Shown here piece after piece: positions 1 to 7,692 of a stretch of DNA of 64,000 nt; positions within the stretch are counted from its first letter, which is position 1, and every line of letters begins with the position of its first letter. Made by a program: the position numbers and the translations under genes. Below the pieces are notes generated by a model. It did not search any database and was not told the origin of the DNA. It worked only from the letters and a program-made list of their open reading frames with translations. Source of the DNA: CAVUAT01 sp963848045 (GTDB taxonomy: Bacteria > Actinomycetota > Thermoleophilia > Solirubrobacterales > 70-9); contig CAWKCC010000003.1 in the NCBI GenBank assembly GCA_963848045.1, positions 456,616-520,615 on the forward strand, given 5' to 3'.

Positions 1-215
1 GGTGCCGCGGCCTGGAGCGGGGCGGTGCACGGCTCTCACCCAAGCACGCCAACTTCGTCGAGAACACCTCGGGCGAGGCCACCACCACCGACGTGCTGGC
101 CGTGATGGCCGCCGCGCGCCGCGAGGTCCACAGTCGATTCGGGATCGTGCTGGAGCCGGAAGTTCAGATCCTGGGCGACGTCGAGTGGCCCGAGAGCTGG
201 CGGCTGGACCCGTGA
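1..215 (+). CDS. murB: UDP-N-acetylenolpyruvoylglucosamine reductase MurB, C-terminal end (partial)
   Basis: The window opens inside this gene; the readable frame begins at base 3 and ends with TGA at 213-215. The visible 70 residues contain LSPKHANFVENT and the tail GIVLEPEVQILGD, both typical of the C-terminal substrate-binding domain of MurB, where the glutamate of LEPEV helps protonate the substrate. MurB is the cytoplasmic NADPH/FAD enzyme that reduces UDP-GlcNAc-enolpyruvate to UDP-MurNAc for peptidoglycan. It lies 10 bases before ftsQ, as in many actinobacterial division clusters. The start lies outside the window. Confidence 0.9.
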   Translation, partial: CRGLERGGARLSPKHANFVENTSGEATTTDVLAVMAAARREVHSRFGIVLEPEVQILGDVEWPESWRLDP

Positions 216-225
216 CGGGGGCTGG

Positions 226-939
226 ATGGCAGGGGGGATGACCACGCGGCGCGTCTGGCAGCGGCGCCTCGTGGCGCTCGCGGCTCTCGGCCTGGTGCTG
301 CTCGCCGGCTACACGCTGTGGCTTCGCGACTCGTCCCTGGTCGCCGTCAAGGAGGTCAAGGTCGAGGGGGCGACCACCAACCAGAAGCAGATCGCCGCCG
401 CGTTCGAGCGCGTCGGCCTCGGCATGACGACCCTTCACATCGATGTCGACGAGCTCCGCGACGCCGCCTCGGCCTTCCCCACGATCGCCTCGATTCGCGC
501 CGACGCCGGTTTCCCCCATTCGCTGACGGTGATCGTCACCGAGCGGCTGCCCGTGGCCCAGGTCAGGGAGGGCGGCGATCGGGTCGCGGTCTCGGGTGAC
601 GGCTACCTGCTGCCGGGGCTCGCCGTGCAGGGCGCCAAGCTGCCGCCGATCGAGTCGGGGACCAAGGGCGGGCGCCTCGACGATGAGGGGATCGCCCAGG
701 CGGCGATCCTCGCGGCAACCCCGGACGGGCTCGGCGACGCCGTCGATTCGGCCGCCTGGGACGAGCAGCGGGGGGGCGTGGTGGTCGAGCTCGAGGGGGC
801 GCCCGAGCTGCGCTTCGGGGACGGTGAGCGAGCCGACGAGAAGTGGCGGGCGGTCGCCACGGTGCTTGCCTCCGGGGAACTGGGGGCGCCCGCGTATCTC
901 GACGTCAGCGTGCCCGAGCGACCGGTGACCGGGGGTTGA
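226..939 (+). CDS. ftsQ: Cell division protein FtsQ (POTRA domain)
   Basis: A 237-residue bitopic membrane protein. It has a short basic cytoplasmic segment, one membrane helix at about residues 14-32 (LVALAALGLVLLAGYTLW), then a POTRA domain from about residue 40 (VKEVKVEGATT) and an FtsQ-type beta domain (VTERLPVAQVREGG). FtsQ links the divisome cytoplasmic side to septal peptidoglycan synthesis. ATG at 226 was kept, but ATG at 238 is also possible and leaves the membrane helix intact. It follows murB by 10 bases, so the two are probably cotranscribed. There is no ftsA between ftsQ and ftsZ, as is usual in Actinobacteria. Confidence 0.88.
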   Translation: MAGGMTTRRVWQRRLVALAALGLVLLAGYTLWLRDSSLVAVKEVKVEGATTNQKQIAAAFERVGLGMTTLHIDVDELRDAASAFPTIASIRADAGFPHSLTVIVTERLPVAQVREGGDRVAVSGDGYLLPGLAVQGAKLPPIESGTKGGRLDDEGIAQAAILAATPDGLGDAVDSAAWDEQRGGVVVELEGAPELRFGDGERADEKWRAVATVLASGELGAPAYLDVSVPERPVTGG

Positions 940-1004
940 ATCGCGGCCTGCAACGAGCTTTGCACCGCATTTTCGGGCCATCGGCCGGCCCGAGGGTGGC
1001 GCCC

Positions 1005-1026
1005 CCGGGCCGCCGCTTGGGCCCGG
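1005..1026 (+). terminator. GC-rich hairpin between ftsQ and ftsZ
   Basis: CCGGGCC (1005-1011) pairs with GGCCCGG (1020-1026) across an 8-base loop, followed by AAAA rather than a T-run. It could end transcription from murB/ftsQ or be an RNA processing site. The lack of a U-tract keeps confidence low. Confidence 0.35.
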
Positions 1027-1146
1027 AAAACCCTGGTTTACAGCGGTTTTCAGCACCCTCAACCAACTCTGCACCTCGACCTGGAGATCAGGGTGATGTC
1101 GCTAAGACTCTATAGCGAGACTTGAGGGTTCAGGCACGACCCGCCG

Positions 1147-1175
1147 TTGACAGGGCCTATTCTTTCCCGTAGTTT
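1147..1175 (+). promoter_or_regulatory. Housekeeping-type promoter of ftsZ
   Basis: TTGACA at 1147-1152 is followed after exactly 17 bases by TAGTTT at 1170-1175, matching a sigma70/HrdB-type promoter. It gives a 5' UTR of about 55 bases before the ftsZ ATG at 1237. The UTR contains the imperfect palindrome CGGAATCGGTTCCG (1195-1208). This is the only clear -35/-10 pair with consensus spacing noticed in the window. Confidence 0.7.
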
Positions 1176-1236
1176 CGTCACAAGCCTCGCGGGCCGGAAT
1201 CGGTTCCGCGGGGGAACTCGGAGCAGGACCAACTCA

Positions 1237-2343
1237 ATGGAAACCTCATATCTCGCGGTGATCAAGGTCGTGGGCGTCGGCGGAGGGGGCTCCAACGCCG
1301 TCAGCCGCATGGTCGACGCCGGCCTGCGGGGCGTCGAGTTCATCGCCTGCAACACCGATGCGCAGGCCCTGCAGGCCTGTGATGCCGACGTCAAGATCGG
1401 CATCGGCCACAACCTCACCAAGGGGCTCGGCGCGGGCGCCAACCCCGAGGTCGGCGCGGGCGCCGCGGCCGAGTCGCGCGACGAGATCAAGGAGGCGCTG
1501 AAGGGCGCTGACATGGTCTTCATCACCTGCGGCGAGGGCGGCGGCACCGGCACCGGCGCGGCGCCGGTGATAGCGGAGATCGCCAAGCAGGAGATCGGCG
1601 CGCTCACCGTCGGGGCAGTGACCAAGCCCTTCGAGTTCGAGGGCAAGAAGCGCATGGCCCAGGCCGATGAGGGCATCCAGCGCCTGCGCCAGGAGGTCGA
1701 CACCCTGATCGTCGTCCCCAACGAGAAGCTCCTGCACATCGTGGAGCGCCGCACCACCATCCTCGAGGCCTTCCGCGAGGCCGACGACATCCTTCGCCAG
1801 GGCGTCCAGGGGATCACCGACCTGATCACGATCCCGGGGCTGATCAACCTCGACTTCGCCGATGTGCGCCTGGTCATGCACCAGGCCGGCTCGGCGCTGA
1901 TGGGAGTGGGCCACGGCTCGGGCGAGAGCCGCGCGCTGGAGGCCGCGAAGCACGCGATCACCTCGCCCCTGATCGAGGAGAAGATCGACGGTGCCAAGGG
2001 GATGCTGCTCAACGTCACCGGCGGGGAGGACCTCGGCCTGTTCGAGGTCAACGAGGCCGCACGGCTGGTCATGGAGACCGCGGACACCAATGCCAACATC
2101 GTGTTCGGGGCGGTGGTCGACTCCTCGATGCACGAGGAGGTGCGGGTGACCGTGATCGCCACCGGCTTCGAGGGTTTCGAGATGATCGCCCGGGCGCCCG
2201 AGATCGCTCGCCGCGACCGCGACCGCGACGCCCCGGACTTCGTCAACCGCCCGAGAGGGCGGGAGCGCGGACGCCGGCGCGACCCGCTCGGCGACCTGCG
2301 CATCTCGGATTCCGAGATCGACGTTCCGGACTTTCTCAAGTAG
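1237..2343 (+). CDS. ftsZ: Cell division GTPase FtsZ
   Basis: A 368-residue tubulin-like GTPase that polymerises into the Z ring at midcell. Visible motifs are GVGGGGSNAV near the N-terminus, the tubulin signature GGGTGTGAAPV, and TKPFEFEGKKR. The C-terminus ends in DVPDFLK, the conserved tail that binds membrane anchors such as SepF. ATG at 1237 gives METSYLAVIKVVG, the normal N-terminus, and GGAGCAGG lies upstream as a possible ribosome site; the in-frame extension to 1147 would read through the promoter and is rejected. An arginine- and aspartate-rich linker (about residues 325-355) precedes the tail. No ylmD, yggS or sepF follows; gcvT comes next. Confidence 0.97.
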   Translation: METSYLAVIKVVGVGGGGSNAVSRMVDAGLRGVEFIACNTDAQALQACDADVKIGIGHNLTKGLGAGANPEVGAGAAAESRDEIKEALKGADMVFITCGEGGGTGTGAAPVIAEIAKQEIGALTVGAVTKPFEFEGKKRMAQADEGIQRLRQEVDTLIVVPNEKLLHIVERRTTILEAFREADDILRQGVQGITDLITIPGLINLDFADVRLVMHQAGSALMGVGHGSGESRALEAAKHAITSPLIEEKIDGAKGMLLNVTGGEDLGLFEVNEAARLVMETADTNANIVFGAVVDSSMHEEVRVTVIATGFEGFEMIARAPEIARRDRDRDAPDFVNRPRGRERGRRRDPLGDLRISDSEIDVPDFLK

Positions 2344-2361
2344 CGCGCCGGCGCCCGCCGG

Positions 2362-2367
2362 TAGGGT
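2362..2367 (+). promoter_or_regulatory. -10 box TAGGGT of gcvT (leaderless layout)
   Basis: The box ends 7 bases before the GTG at 2375, in the 31-base gap after ftsZ. Confidence 0.5.
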
Positions 2368-2374
2368 GCCGCCC

Positions 2375-3460
2375 GTGAGCGAACTCCGCAGGACGCCGCT
2401 GTACGAGACCCACGTCGAGGCCGGTGCCAGGATGGTCCCGTTCGCCGGCTGGGAGCTGCCCGTCGAGTACGAGGGCGTCGTGCCCGAGCACCTGGCGGTG
2501 CGCACGGGCTGTGGCGTCTTCGACGTCTCGCACATGGGCGAGATCGAGACCGAGGGGCCGCAGGCCGGGGAGCTGCTGCAGCGCCTGCTCACCAACGACA
2601 TCTCGACGCTCGAGGTCGGTGGCGCCCAGTACTCGTGCCTCTGCCGCGAGGACGGTGGCGTGCTCGACGACCTCTTCACCTACCGCCTCGCCCCCGACCA
2701 CTTCCTGACCGTCACCAACGCCTCCAACCACGACCAGGACCTCGCCTGGTTCCGCGAGCAGGCCGGGGCGGGCGGCTTCGAGGCCGAGGTCAACGACCGC
2801 TTCCACGACTACGCGATGCTCGCCGTGCAAGGCCCGAGGGCGCGGGAGATCGTCGGCTCGCTGGCCCAGGGCGAGCTGCCGGCCCGCCACCGCATCGCCG
2901 ACATGAACCTGGGGACCGGTGACGCTCTGGTCTGCGGGACCGGCTACACGGGCGAGGACGGAGTCGAGATCCTCGTCCCGCCCGATGAGGCCGCCGCGCT
3001 TTGGGAGGAGCTGGTCGTGGCCGGCGCCACCCCGGCGGGCCTCGGTGCGCGCGACACGCTGAGGATGGAGGTCAACTACTGCCTATACGGGAACGAGCTC
3101 GATCAGCGCCACACGCCGATCGAGGCGGCGCTCGACTGGGCACTGGTCGACGGCAGCGGCTTCATCGGCTCCGAGGTCTGCGCGGAGCAGCGCGCCGGCG
3201 GCACCGAGCGCCTGCTGGCGCCGTTCGTGATCGTCGGCGAGGGCATCCCGGGCCAGGGCGACCCGGTGCTCTGCGGCGATGAGGTTGTCGGCGAGGTGAC
3301 CAGCGGCGCCCTCTCGCCCTCGCTGGAGACCGGGATCGGCATGGCATACGTGCGCACCGAGAAGGCCGGGCCCGGCACCGAGCTCGAGATCGATGTGGAC
3401 GGCGAGCGCCGCGCCGCGAGGGTCGAGGAGCGGCCGCTGTACACGCCACGGAGCGGATAG
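2375..3460 (+). CDS. gcvT: Glycine cleavage system T protein (aminomethyltransferase)
   Basis: A 361-residue tetrahydrofolate-dependent aminomethyltransferase. It takes the aminomethyl group from lipoyl-GcvH and yields methylene-THF and ammonia. Family motifs include YETHVEAGARMVPFAGWELPV, GVFDVSHMGEIE, RDTLRMEVNYCLYG and the C-terminal beta-barrel with TSGALSPSLETGIGMAYV. GTG at 2375 (VSELRRTPLYE) fits the upstream -10 box; GTG at 2366 adds three residues and overlaps that box. The gene precedes gcvH by 43 bases. The P protein gene gcvP is not in the window, so the decarboxylase must be encoded elsewhere. Confidence 0.93.
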   Translation: MSELRRTPLYETHVEAGARMVPFAGWELPVEYEGVVPEHLAVRTGCGVFDVSHMGEIETEGPQAGELLQRLLTNDISTLEVGGAQYSCLCREDGGVLDDLFTYRLAPDHFLTVTNASNHDQDLAWFREQAGAGGFEAEVNDRFHDYAMLAVQGPRAREIVGSLAQGELPARHRIADMNLGTGDALVCGTGYTGEDGVEILVPPDEAAALWEELVVAGATPAGLGARDTLRMEVNYCLYGNELDQRHTPIEAALDWALVDGSGFIGSEVCAEQRAGGTERLLAPFVIVGEGIPGQGDPVLCGDEVVGEVTSGALSPSLETGIGMAYVRTEKAGPGTELEIDVDGERRAARVEERPLYTPRSG

Positions 3461-3503
3461 GTTCCAGCCCAGCCCGCAGACGGAAGAAGAGGAGAGATCG
3501 CAC

Positions 3504-3893
3504 TTGGCCGAGGCCAGCTACCCCGATGAGCTCAGCTACCACGAGGAGCACGGCTGGGCCCGGATCGACGGTGAGGTCGCGACCCTGGGCATCAGCTGGT
3601 ACGCGCAGGACGCGCTCGGGGAGGTGGTCTTCTTCGACCCGCCCGAGGTGGGCGCCGAGGTGGCGAGGGGCTCGACCTACGCCGAGCTCGAGTCCCTGAA
3701 GGCCGTCTCCGACGTCTACGCGCCGCTCTCGGGCGAGATCACCGAGGTCAACGAGGCCGCCAAGGAGAACCCCGAGATCATCAACACGGATCCCTATGGC
3801 AAGGGCTGGCTGGTCAAGGTCAGGCTCTCGGACCCCTCCGAGGCCGACTCCCTGCTCGATGCCGGGGCCTACACCGAGCTGCTCGACGGCTGA
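3504..3893 (+). CDS. gcvH: Glycine cleavage system H protein (lipoyl carrier)
   Basis: A 129-residue lipoyl-carrier protein that shuttles the aminomethyl intermediate between GcvP, GcvT and the lipoamide dehydrogenase. The lipoylation site is the lysine of ELESLKAVSDVY, and YHEEHGWARIDG at the N-terminus and NPEIINTDPYGKGWLVKV near the end are family signatures. The start is TTG at 3504, fixed by the strong Shine-Dalgarno AAGAGGAGAG (3486-3495) and by the homologous N-terminus; longer in-frame starts run into gcvT. Unlike its neighbours this gene uses a true ribosome site, consistent with cotranscription with gcvT. Confidence 0.93.
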   Translation: MAEASYPDELSYHEEHGWARIDGEVATLGISWYAQDALGEVVFFDPPEVGAEVARGSTYAELESLKAVSDVYAPLSGEITEVNEAAKENPEIINTDPYGKGWLVKVRLSDPSEADSLLDAGAYTELLDG

Positions 3894-3919
3894 CTGGGGT
3901 CGGCGCCCGGGTGGGGCCG

Positions 3920-4576
3920 CTAGCTCTCGAGCAGCTCCTCTATCCGCGCGACCAGCCGCGGGTCGTCTGGCTCGATGCCCGCCTCGAAGCGCTGGACCGG
4001 ACGGCCGCGGCGGTCAAGCAGGTACTTGTTGAAGTTGTACGTCGGCTCGCCGAGACTGGCTGCCAGGGAGGCGAACAGCGGGTTGACGGGCTCGTCCACG
4101 ACATTGGATTTCGAGAACATCGGGAAGCTGACACCGAAGTTGGCCTTGCAGAACCCCGCGATCTCCTGGTTCGAGCGGGGCTCCTGACCGACCACGTCGT
4201 CCGCGGGGAAGCCGAGGATGACCAGCCCCTCCCGCTTGCGCTCCCGGTAGAGCCGCTCGAGCCCCTCGAATTGCGGCGTGAACCCGCACTCGCTCGCGGT
4301 GTTGACGACCAGCACCACCTCGCCGCGGTAGCGGGAGAGGTCGTCGGGCTCACCGTTGAGGCGGGGGAGGGTGCCTGTCAGCACCCCGGCGGCGGGCACG
4401 CTCCCGGCGCTCGCGCCGGCCACCGCCGGCGCGGAGGCCTGAGCCGGTGGGGCGGGGCCGGCGGCGGGCGCCTGCGCGATATCCCGGGCCGCGGAGTTGT
4501 CGTCGTCGCGCTCGCCGCACCCGGCCGCCAGGGCGGCGGACAGCAGCGCGATCGTGATCAAAGTCGCCTGGGGCAT
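3920..4576 (-). CDS. Glutathione-peroxidase-like lipoprotein
   Basis: A thiol peroxidase of the GPx family, 218 residues. The N-terminus has a hydrophobic signal ending in LAAGC, with C20 as the probable lipidated cysteine although the -3 position is Ala. An Ala/Pro-rich spacer reaches about residue 65, then the GPx fold follows. Peroxidatic Cys97 sits in NTASECGFTPQ and a second cysteine in FCKANFGVSFP suits a thioredoxin-type resolving residue. The usual FPCNQF motif reads FPADDV and the usual WNF reads YNF, so parts of the catalytic tetrad differ. ATG at 4576 (MPQATL) is chosen because a TATGGT box overlaps the longer start at 4588. It converges with gcvH. Confidence 0.8.
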   Translation of the reverse strand: MPQATLITIALLSAALAAGCGERDDDNSAARDIAQAPAAGPAPPAQASAPAVAGASAGSVPAAGVLTGTLPRLNGEPDDLSRYRGEVVLVVNTASECGFTPQFEGLERLYRERKREGLVILGFPADDVVGQEPRSNQEIAGFCKANFGVSFPMFSKSNVVDEPVNPLFASLAASLGEPTYNFNKYLLDRRGRPVQRFEAGIEPDDPRLVARIEELLES

Positions 4577-4583
4577 CGCCCAG

Positions 4584-4589
4584 ACCATA
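4584..4589 (-). promoter_or_regulatory. -10 box TATGGT of the peroxidase gene
   Basis: Read on the minus strand, TATGGT ends 7 bases before the ATG at 4576. It overlaps the alternative upstream ATG, which argues against that start. Confidence 0.5.
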
Positions 4590-4631
4590 CGCGCGACCGA
4601 GGCGCGCGGTTCATCGCGGACGTGTCCTCGG

Positions 4632-5450
4632 TCAATTGGAGGCCGGCGCGCTGGGCAGGCGCTGGCGCAGCTTCAGCACCGGCTCGAACAGGTCCCCCCG
4701 CTCCTCGATTCGCTCCAGCACCGCCGGGGCCTCGAAGGCGAGGCGCTCGGCGTCGCCGCGTCGCAGCGCGCTTCGGAGCTCGTCCCACGCGAGCGGCGTC
4801 GAGACCGTGGGCCGCGCCCTGGCGCGCAGCGAGTAGACGGCGACCGTCGTCTTGGAGCGGGCGTTCTGGCTCCAGTCGACGAAGACCTTGCCCTTGCGGA
4901 GCTTCTTGGCCATCCGCGAGACGACGCGGTCAGGCTCCTCGCGCTCCAGCAGCAGCGCAACCGCATGGGCGAACGCGCTGGTCCTCTCGTAGCTGACCGG
5001 GCCGTTCAGCGGCACGTAGACCTGCATGCCCTTCGAGCCCGAGGTCTTCGGGAAGCATTCGAGGCCGAGCTCGGCGAACAGGTCGCGGAGCCGCAGCGCG
5101 ACGTGGCAGCAGTCGATCACGTCGGCCGGGGGCCCGGGATCGAGGTCGAAGGCGAGCACCGTGGGGCGGTCGATGCTTGTGGCGCGGGCCAGCAAGGGGT
5201 GAAGCTCGAGCGAGGCGAGCTGCGCGAGCCAGATCAGGGTGGGCCGGTTGTCGCAGAGGCAGAAGTCGATCTCGCCGGCCCGGTCGGCGAGCACCGTCGC
5301 GGTCCTCACCCAGTCCGGGCGGTGCTCGGGACAGCGCTTTTCGTAGAAGTTGAAGGCGTCGACGCCGTCGGGGTAGCGCTTCAGGGTGAGCGGGCGGCCG
5401 CGCAGGTGGGGCAGCAGGGCGTCGGCGACCCGCGCGTAGTAGTCGATCAC
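4632..5450 (-). CDS. LigD-type polymerase domain protein (NHEJ primase-polymerase)
   Basis: A stand-alone homologue of the LigD polymerase domain, the archaeo-eukaryotic primase fold that fills ends during non-homologous end joining. Motifs include YEKRCPEHRPDWV, FDLDPGPPADV (metal-binding aspartates), KTSGSKGMQVYVPL and VDWSQNARSKTTVAVYSLRAR. GTG at 5450 is the only standard start before the ku stop codon, but the frame upstream (5451-5535) still reads as family sequence (LTLTNLDKLLYPEAGF) without ATG, GTG or TTG. The true start is therefore uncertain and may be non-standard, near 5535-5555. It lies just downstream of ku and is probably coupled to it. Confidence 0.85.
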   Translation of the reverse strand: MIDYYARVADALLPHLRGRPLTLKRYPDGVDAFNFYEKRCPEHRPDWVRTATVLADRAGEIDFCLCDNRPTLIWLAQLASLELHPLLARATSIDRPTVLAFDLDPGPPADVIDCCHVALRLRDLFAELGLECFPKTSGSKGMQVYVPLNGPVSYERTSAFAHAVALLLEREEPDRVVSRMAKKLRKGKVFVDWSQNARSKTTVAVYSLRARARPTVSTPLAWDELRSALRRGDAERLAFEAPAVLERIEERGDLFEPVLKLRQRLPSAPASN

Positions 5451-5538
5451 GTCGGCCTTGGTGAAGCCGGCCTCGGGATAGAGGAGCTTGTCGAGGTTGG
5501 TCAGCGTCAGCTTGCGGCGGCCGACGCTGACCTCGCGG

Positions 5539-6516
5539 CTACCTGCGGCCGCCAGCCTTCGCCTTCGACTTCGGCTTCGACTTGGCCTTCGGACGGCTCT
5601 TGGCGCCCGTCCTGGGAGCGGGCCTGGCCTTCGCCTTGGCGGCGGCCTTGCGCTTCGAGGCGGCCTTCGGCCTTGCGGCCTTCGAGCCGGACCCGTTCGA
5701 CTTCGTCCCCGCGACGCCGTCGCCCTCCTTGCGCACCGCCGCGAGGCTCTCCTCGAGCGCCGCCATCAGGTCGGGCGCCTTTGTCGGCTCGGGCTCCTCG
5801 CTCGGGGCACTGACGATCTCCCTGCCGGCGGCCTTGCGCTCGAGCATCTGCAGCAGCTCCTCGCGGTATTCGTCGCGGTAGCGGTCGGCCTTGAACTCCG
5901 TGGACAGCGACTCGATCAGCTGCTTGGCCATCTCGAGCTCACGCTTGTCGGGCCGCTTGGGCTTCGGCTCCCCGAACAGGTGGCTGTCGAGCTCGCTCGG
6001 GTCGGTGACCTCGTCGTGGAAGCGCATGGTCGCCAGCGTCAGCACGCCGCCCATCGGGCGGATCGCCGCGAGGTGCTCCTTGTTGCGCAGCACGAAGCGC
6101 GCGATCGCGACCTTGCGCGATTCGCTCATCGCCTGCACGAGCAGCGCGTAGGCCTTGGCGGCGCCCTTGTCGGGGCCGAGGTAGTAGGGCTGCTCGAAGT
6201 AGATCGGGTCGATGTCGTCGAGGTCGACGAAGTCCTGGATCTCGATCGCCCGCGTCCTCTGCGGATCGAGCTCGGCCAACTCCTCACGGCTCAGCTTCAC
6301 GAACTGGTCGGGCGCGAACTCGTAGCCCTTGACGATCTCCTCGTAGGCGACCTCGGTGCCGTCGGACTCGGCCACCCGCTTGTGGCGCACCCGCGAGCCG
6401 TCGGACTCGCGGAGCTCCCGGAAGCGGATCGCCTGCTTGGAGACCGCGCTGTAGAGCTTGACCGGCACGTTCAGCAGGCCGAAGCTGATCGAGCCACTCC
6501 ATATCGCTCTCGCCAT
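5539..6516 (-). CDS. ku: Non-homologous end-joining protein Ku
   Basis: A 325-residue bacterial Ku that forms a ring on DNA ends and recruits the NHEJ ligase and polymerase. The N-terminus MARAIWSGSISFGLLNVPVK is a family signature, and the core domain runs to about residue 250. After it comes an 80-residue Lys/Ala-rich tail (KAKSKPKSKAKAGG type) like the extended C-termini of actinobacterial Ku proteins that add DNA binding. ATG at 6516 has the Shine-Dalgarno GAGAGGGA 7 bases upstream and a TACCCT box about 25 bases before it; upstream in-frame extensions are rejected. It sits between the separate ligase and polymerase genes, all on the minus strand. Confidence 0.95.
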   Translation of the reverse strand: MARAIWSGSISFGLLNVPVKLYSAVSKQAIRFRELRESDGSRVRHKRVAESDGTEVAYEEIVKGYEFAPDQFVKLSREELAELDPQRTRAIEIQDFVDLDDIDPIYFEQPYYLGPDKGAAKAYALLVQAMSESRKVAIARFVLRNKEHLAAIRPMGGVLTLATMRFHDEVTDPSELDSHLFGEPKPKRPDKRELEMAKQLIESLSTEFKADRYRDEYREELLQMLERKAAGREIVSAPSEEPEPTKAPDLMAALEESLAAVRKEGDGVAGTKSNGSGSKAARPKAASKRKAAAKAKARPAPRTGAKSRPKAKSKPKSKAKAGGRR

Positions 6517-6640
6517 CGCTCGTTCCCTCTCGAAGGTGGTTGTCGCAGGGTACATTCGACGCGCGTCCCGCGGTTGCCGCCAGCGGTCTTGCAAATCGCC
6601 TCTCTCGCAAACCGCGTGGGATGCCGCCCGGTAGCGCTTC

Positions 6641-7666
6641 TCAGCCCTCGCGCACCACCTCCCGGGGGTCCTTGTCGTCGCGCATGCCCTTGAAGGCGGG
6701 CTGGCGCAAAGTGCCTGTGGAGGTCCACTCGCTCCAGGTGACCTCGCAGACCAGCTCCGGCTCGCAGAACACGGCATCGCCGGCCCCCGGGCTCCTCGGC
6801 TGGCCCAGTCGGAAGGGGCTTCCCTTACGGCGCCGCCGGGCGAGCTCGACCGTGAGCAGGTCGATATCGGTCTCGCGCAGGCCCGAGCCCACCGCTCCCG
6901 CGTAGACCAGCCGCTGCGGCGAGCCCCGGCGGCGGGCCTCCGCCGGGGTCGCGTCCCAGTAGCCGACGAGCACCGAGCCGACCCGCTCGGCGCGCCTCCC
7001 GGCTCCGGGAACGTGGCCGCCGATCACGAACTCCTGTCGCTGCCAGACGCGGGCCTTGATCCACTCGCCGCTTCGGCGGCCGGGTCGGTAGGGGCTCTCG
7101 CAGCGCTTCGCCACCACCCCCTCGAGCCGCTGGCGGCGGGCAGCCTCGAGCAACTCGGCGCCCCCGCCGAGCCGGTGCCGCGGCGTCCGCCAGTTCGGCC
7201 CCTCGAGTTCCAGTGACGCGAGCAGCTCGCGGCGCTCGAGGTAGCCGAGGCCGCGAACCGAGCGATCGTCGAGATGGAGCAGGTCGAAGATCACGTAGTG
7301 CGCCGGGGTCTCCCTGGCGCGGGCCGCGATCGCTGCCGGCTCGGCCAGCCCCATCCGCCGTTGCAGGAGCTGAAAGCTGGGGCGTCCGTCGCCGTCGAGG
7401 GCCACGACCTCGCCGTCGAGCACCGCCGCGCGGCCGGAGAGCTGCTCCGCGATCGCGGCCAGCTCGGGGTATCGCGCGGTGACCTCCTCGAGCCGCCGGC
7501 TCTGCATGCGCCAGCGCCCGCGCTCGGCGTAGCCGAGAGCCCTGACCCCGTCCCACTTGATCTCGTAGGCCCAGCCGCGGTCCCCGGCCGGCGGCAGCTC
7601 CCCCGCCTTGGCGAGCATGGGCCGCAGGCCCCACGGGAAGCGCTCCTTCGAACCTGTTTCGGCCAC
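6641..7666 (-). CDS. ATP-dependent DNA ligase (LigD ligase domain)
   Basis: A 341-residue ATP-dependent ligase equivalent to the LigD ligase module. The adenylated lysine is K37 in EIKWDGVRA (motif I), followed by LDGEVVALDGDGRPSF (motif III), EGVVAKR (motif IV) and WIKARVWQRQEFVIGG (motif V). The C-terminal OB-fold follows (LVYAGAVGSGL). There is no polymerase or phosphoesterase domain in the polypeptide. GTG at 7666 is used; a GATAAT sequence lies 5 bases upstream on the minus strand. It is the first gene of the ligase-ku-polymerase series and diverges from the ABC transporter 26 bases away. Confidence 0.92.
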   Translation of the reverse strand: MAETGSKERFPWGLRPMLAKAGELPPAGDRGWAYEIKWDGVRALGYAERGRWRMQSRRLEEVTARYPELAAIAEQLSGRAAVLDGEVVALDGDGRPSFQLLQRRMGLAEPAAIAARARETPAHYVIFDLLHLDDRSVRGLGYLERRELLASLELEGPNWRTPRHRLGGGAELLEAARRQRLEGVVAKRCESPYRPGRRSGEWIKARVWQRQEFVIGGHVPGAGRRAERVGSVLVGYWDATPAEARRRGSPQRLVYAGAVGSGLRETDIDLLTVELARRRRKGSPFRLGQPRSPGAGDAVFCEPELVCEVTWSEWTSTGTLRQPAFKGMRDDKDPREVVREG

Positions 7667-7692
7667 CCGGCATTATCGGCATCATCCGGGGG

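Noticed and set aside
1147..1236. TTG/GTG extension of FtsZ by 30 residues
   Set aside because: It would translate the TTGACA/TAGTTT promoter, and the FtsZ family N-terminus starts at METSY.
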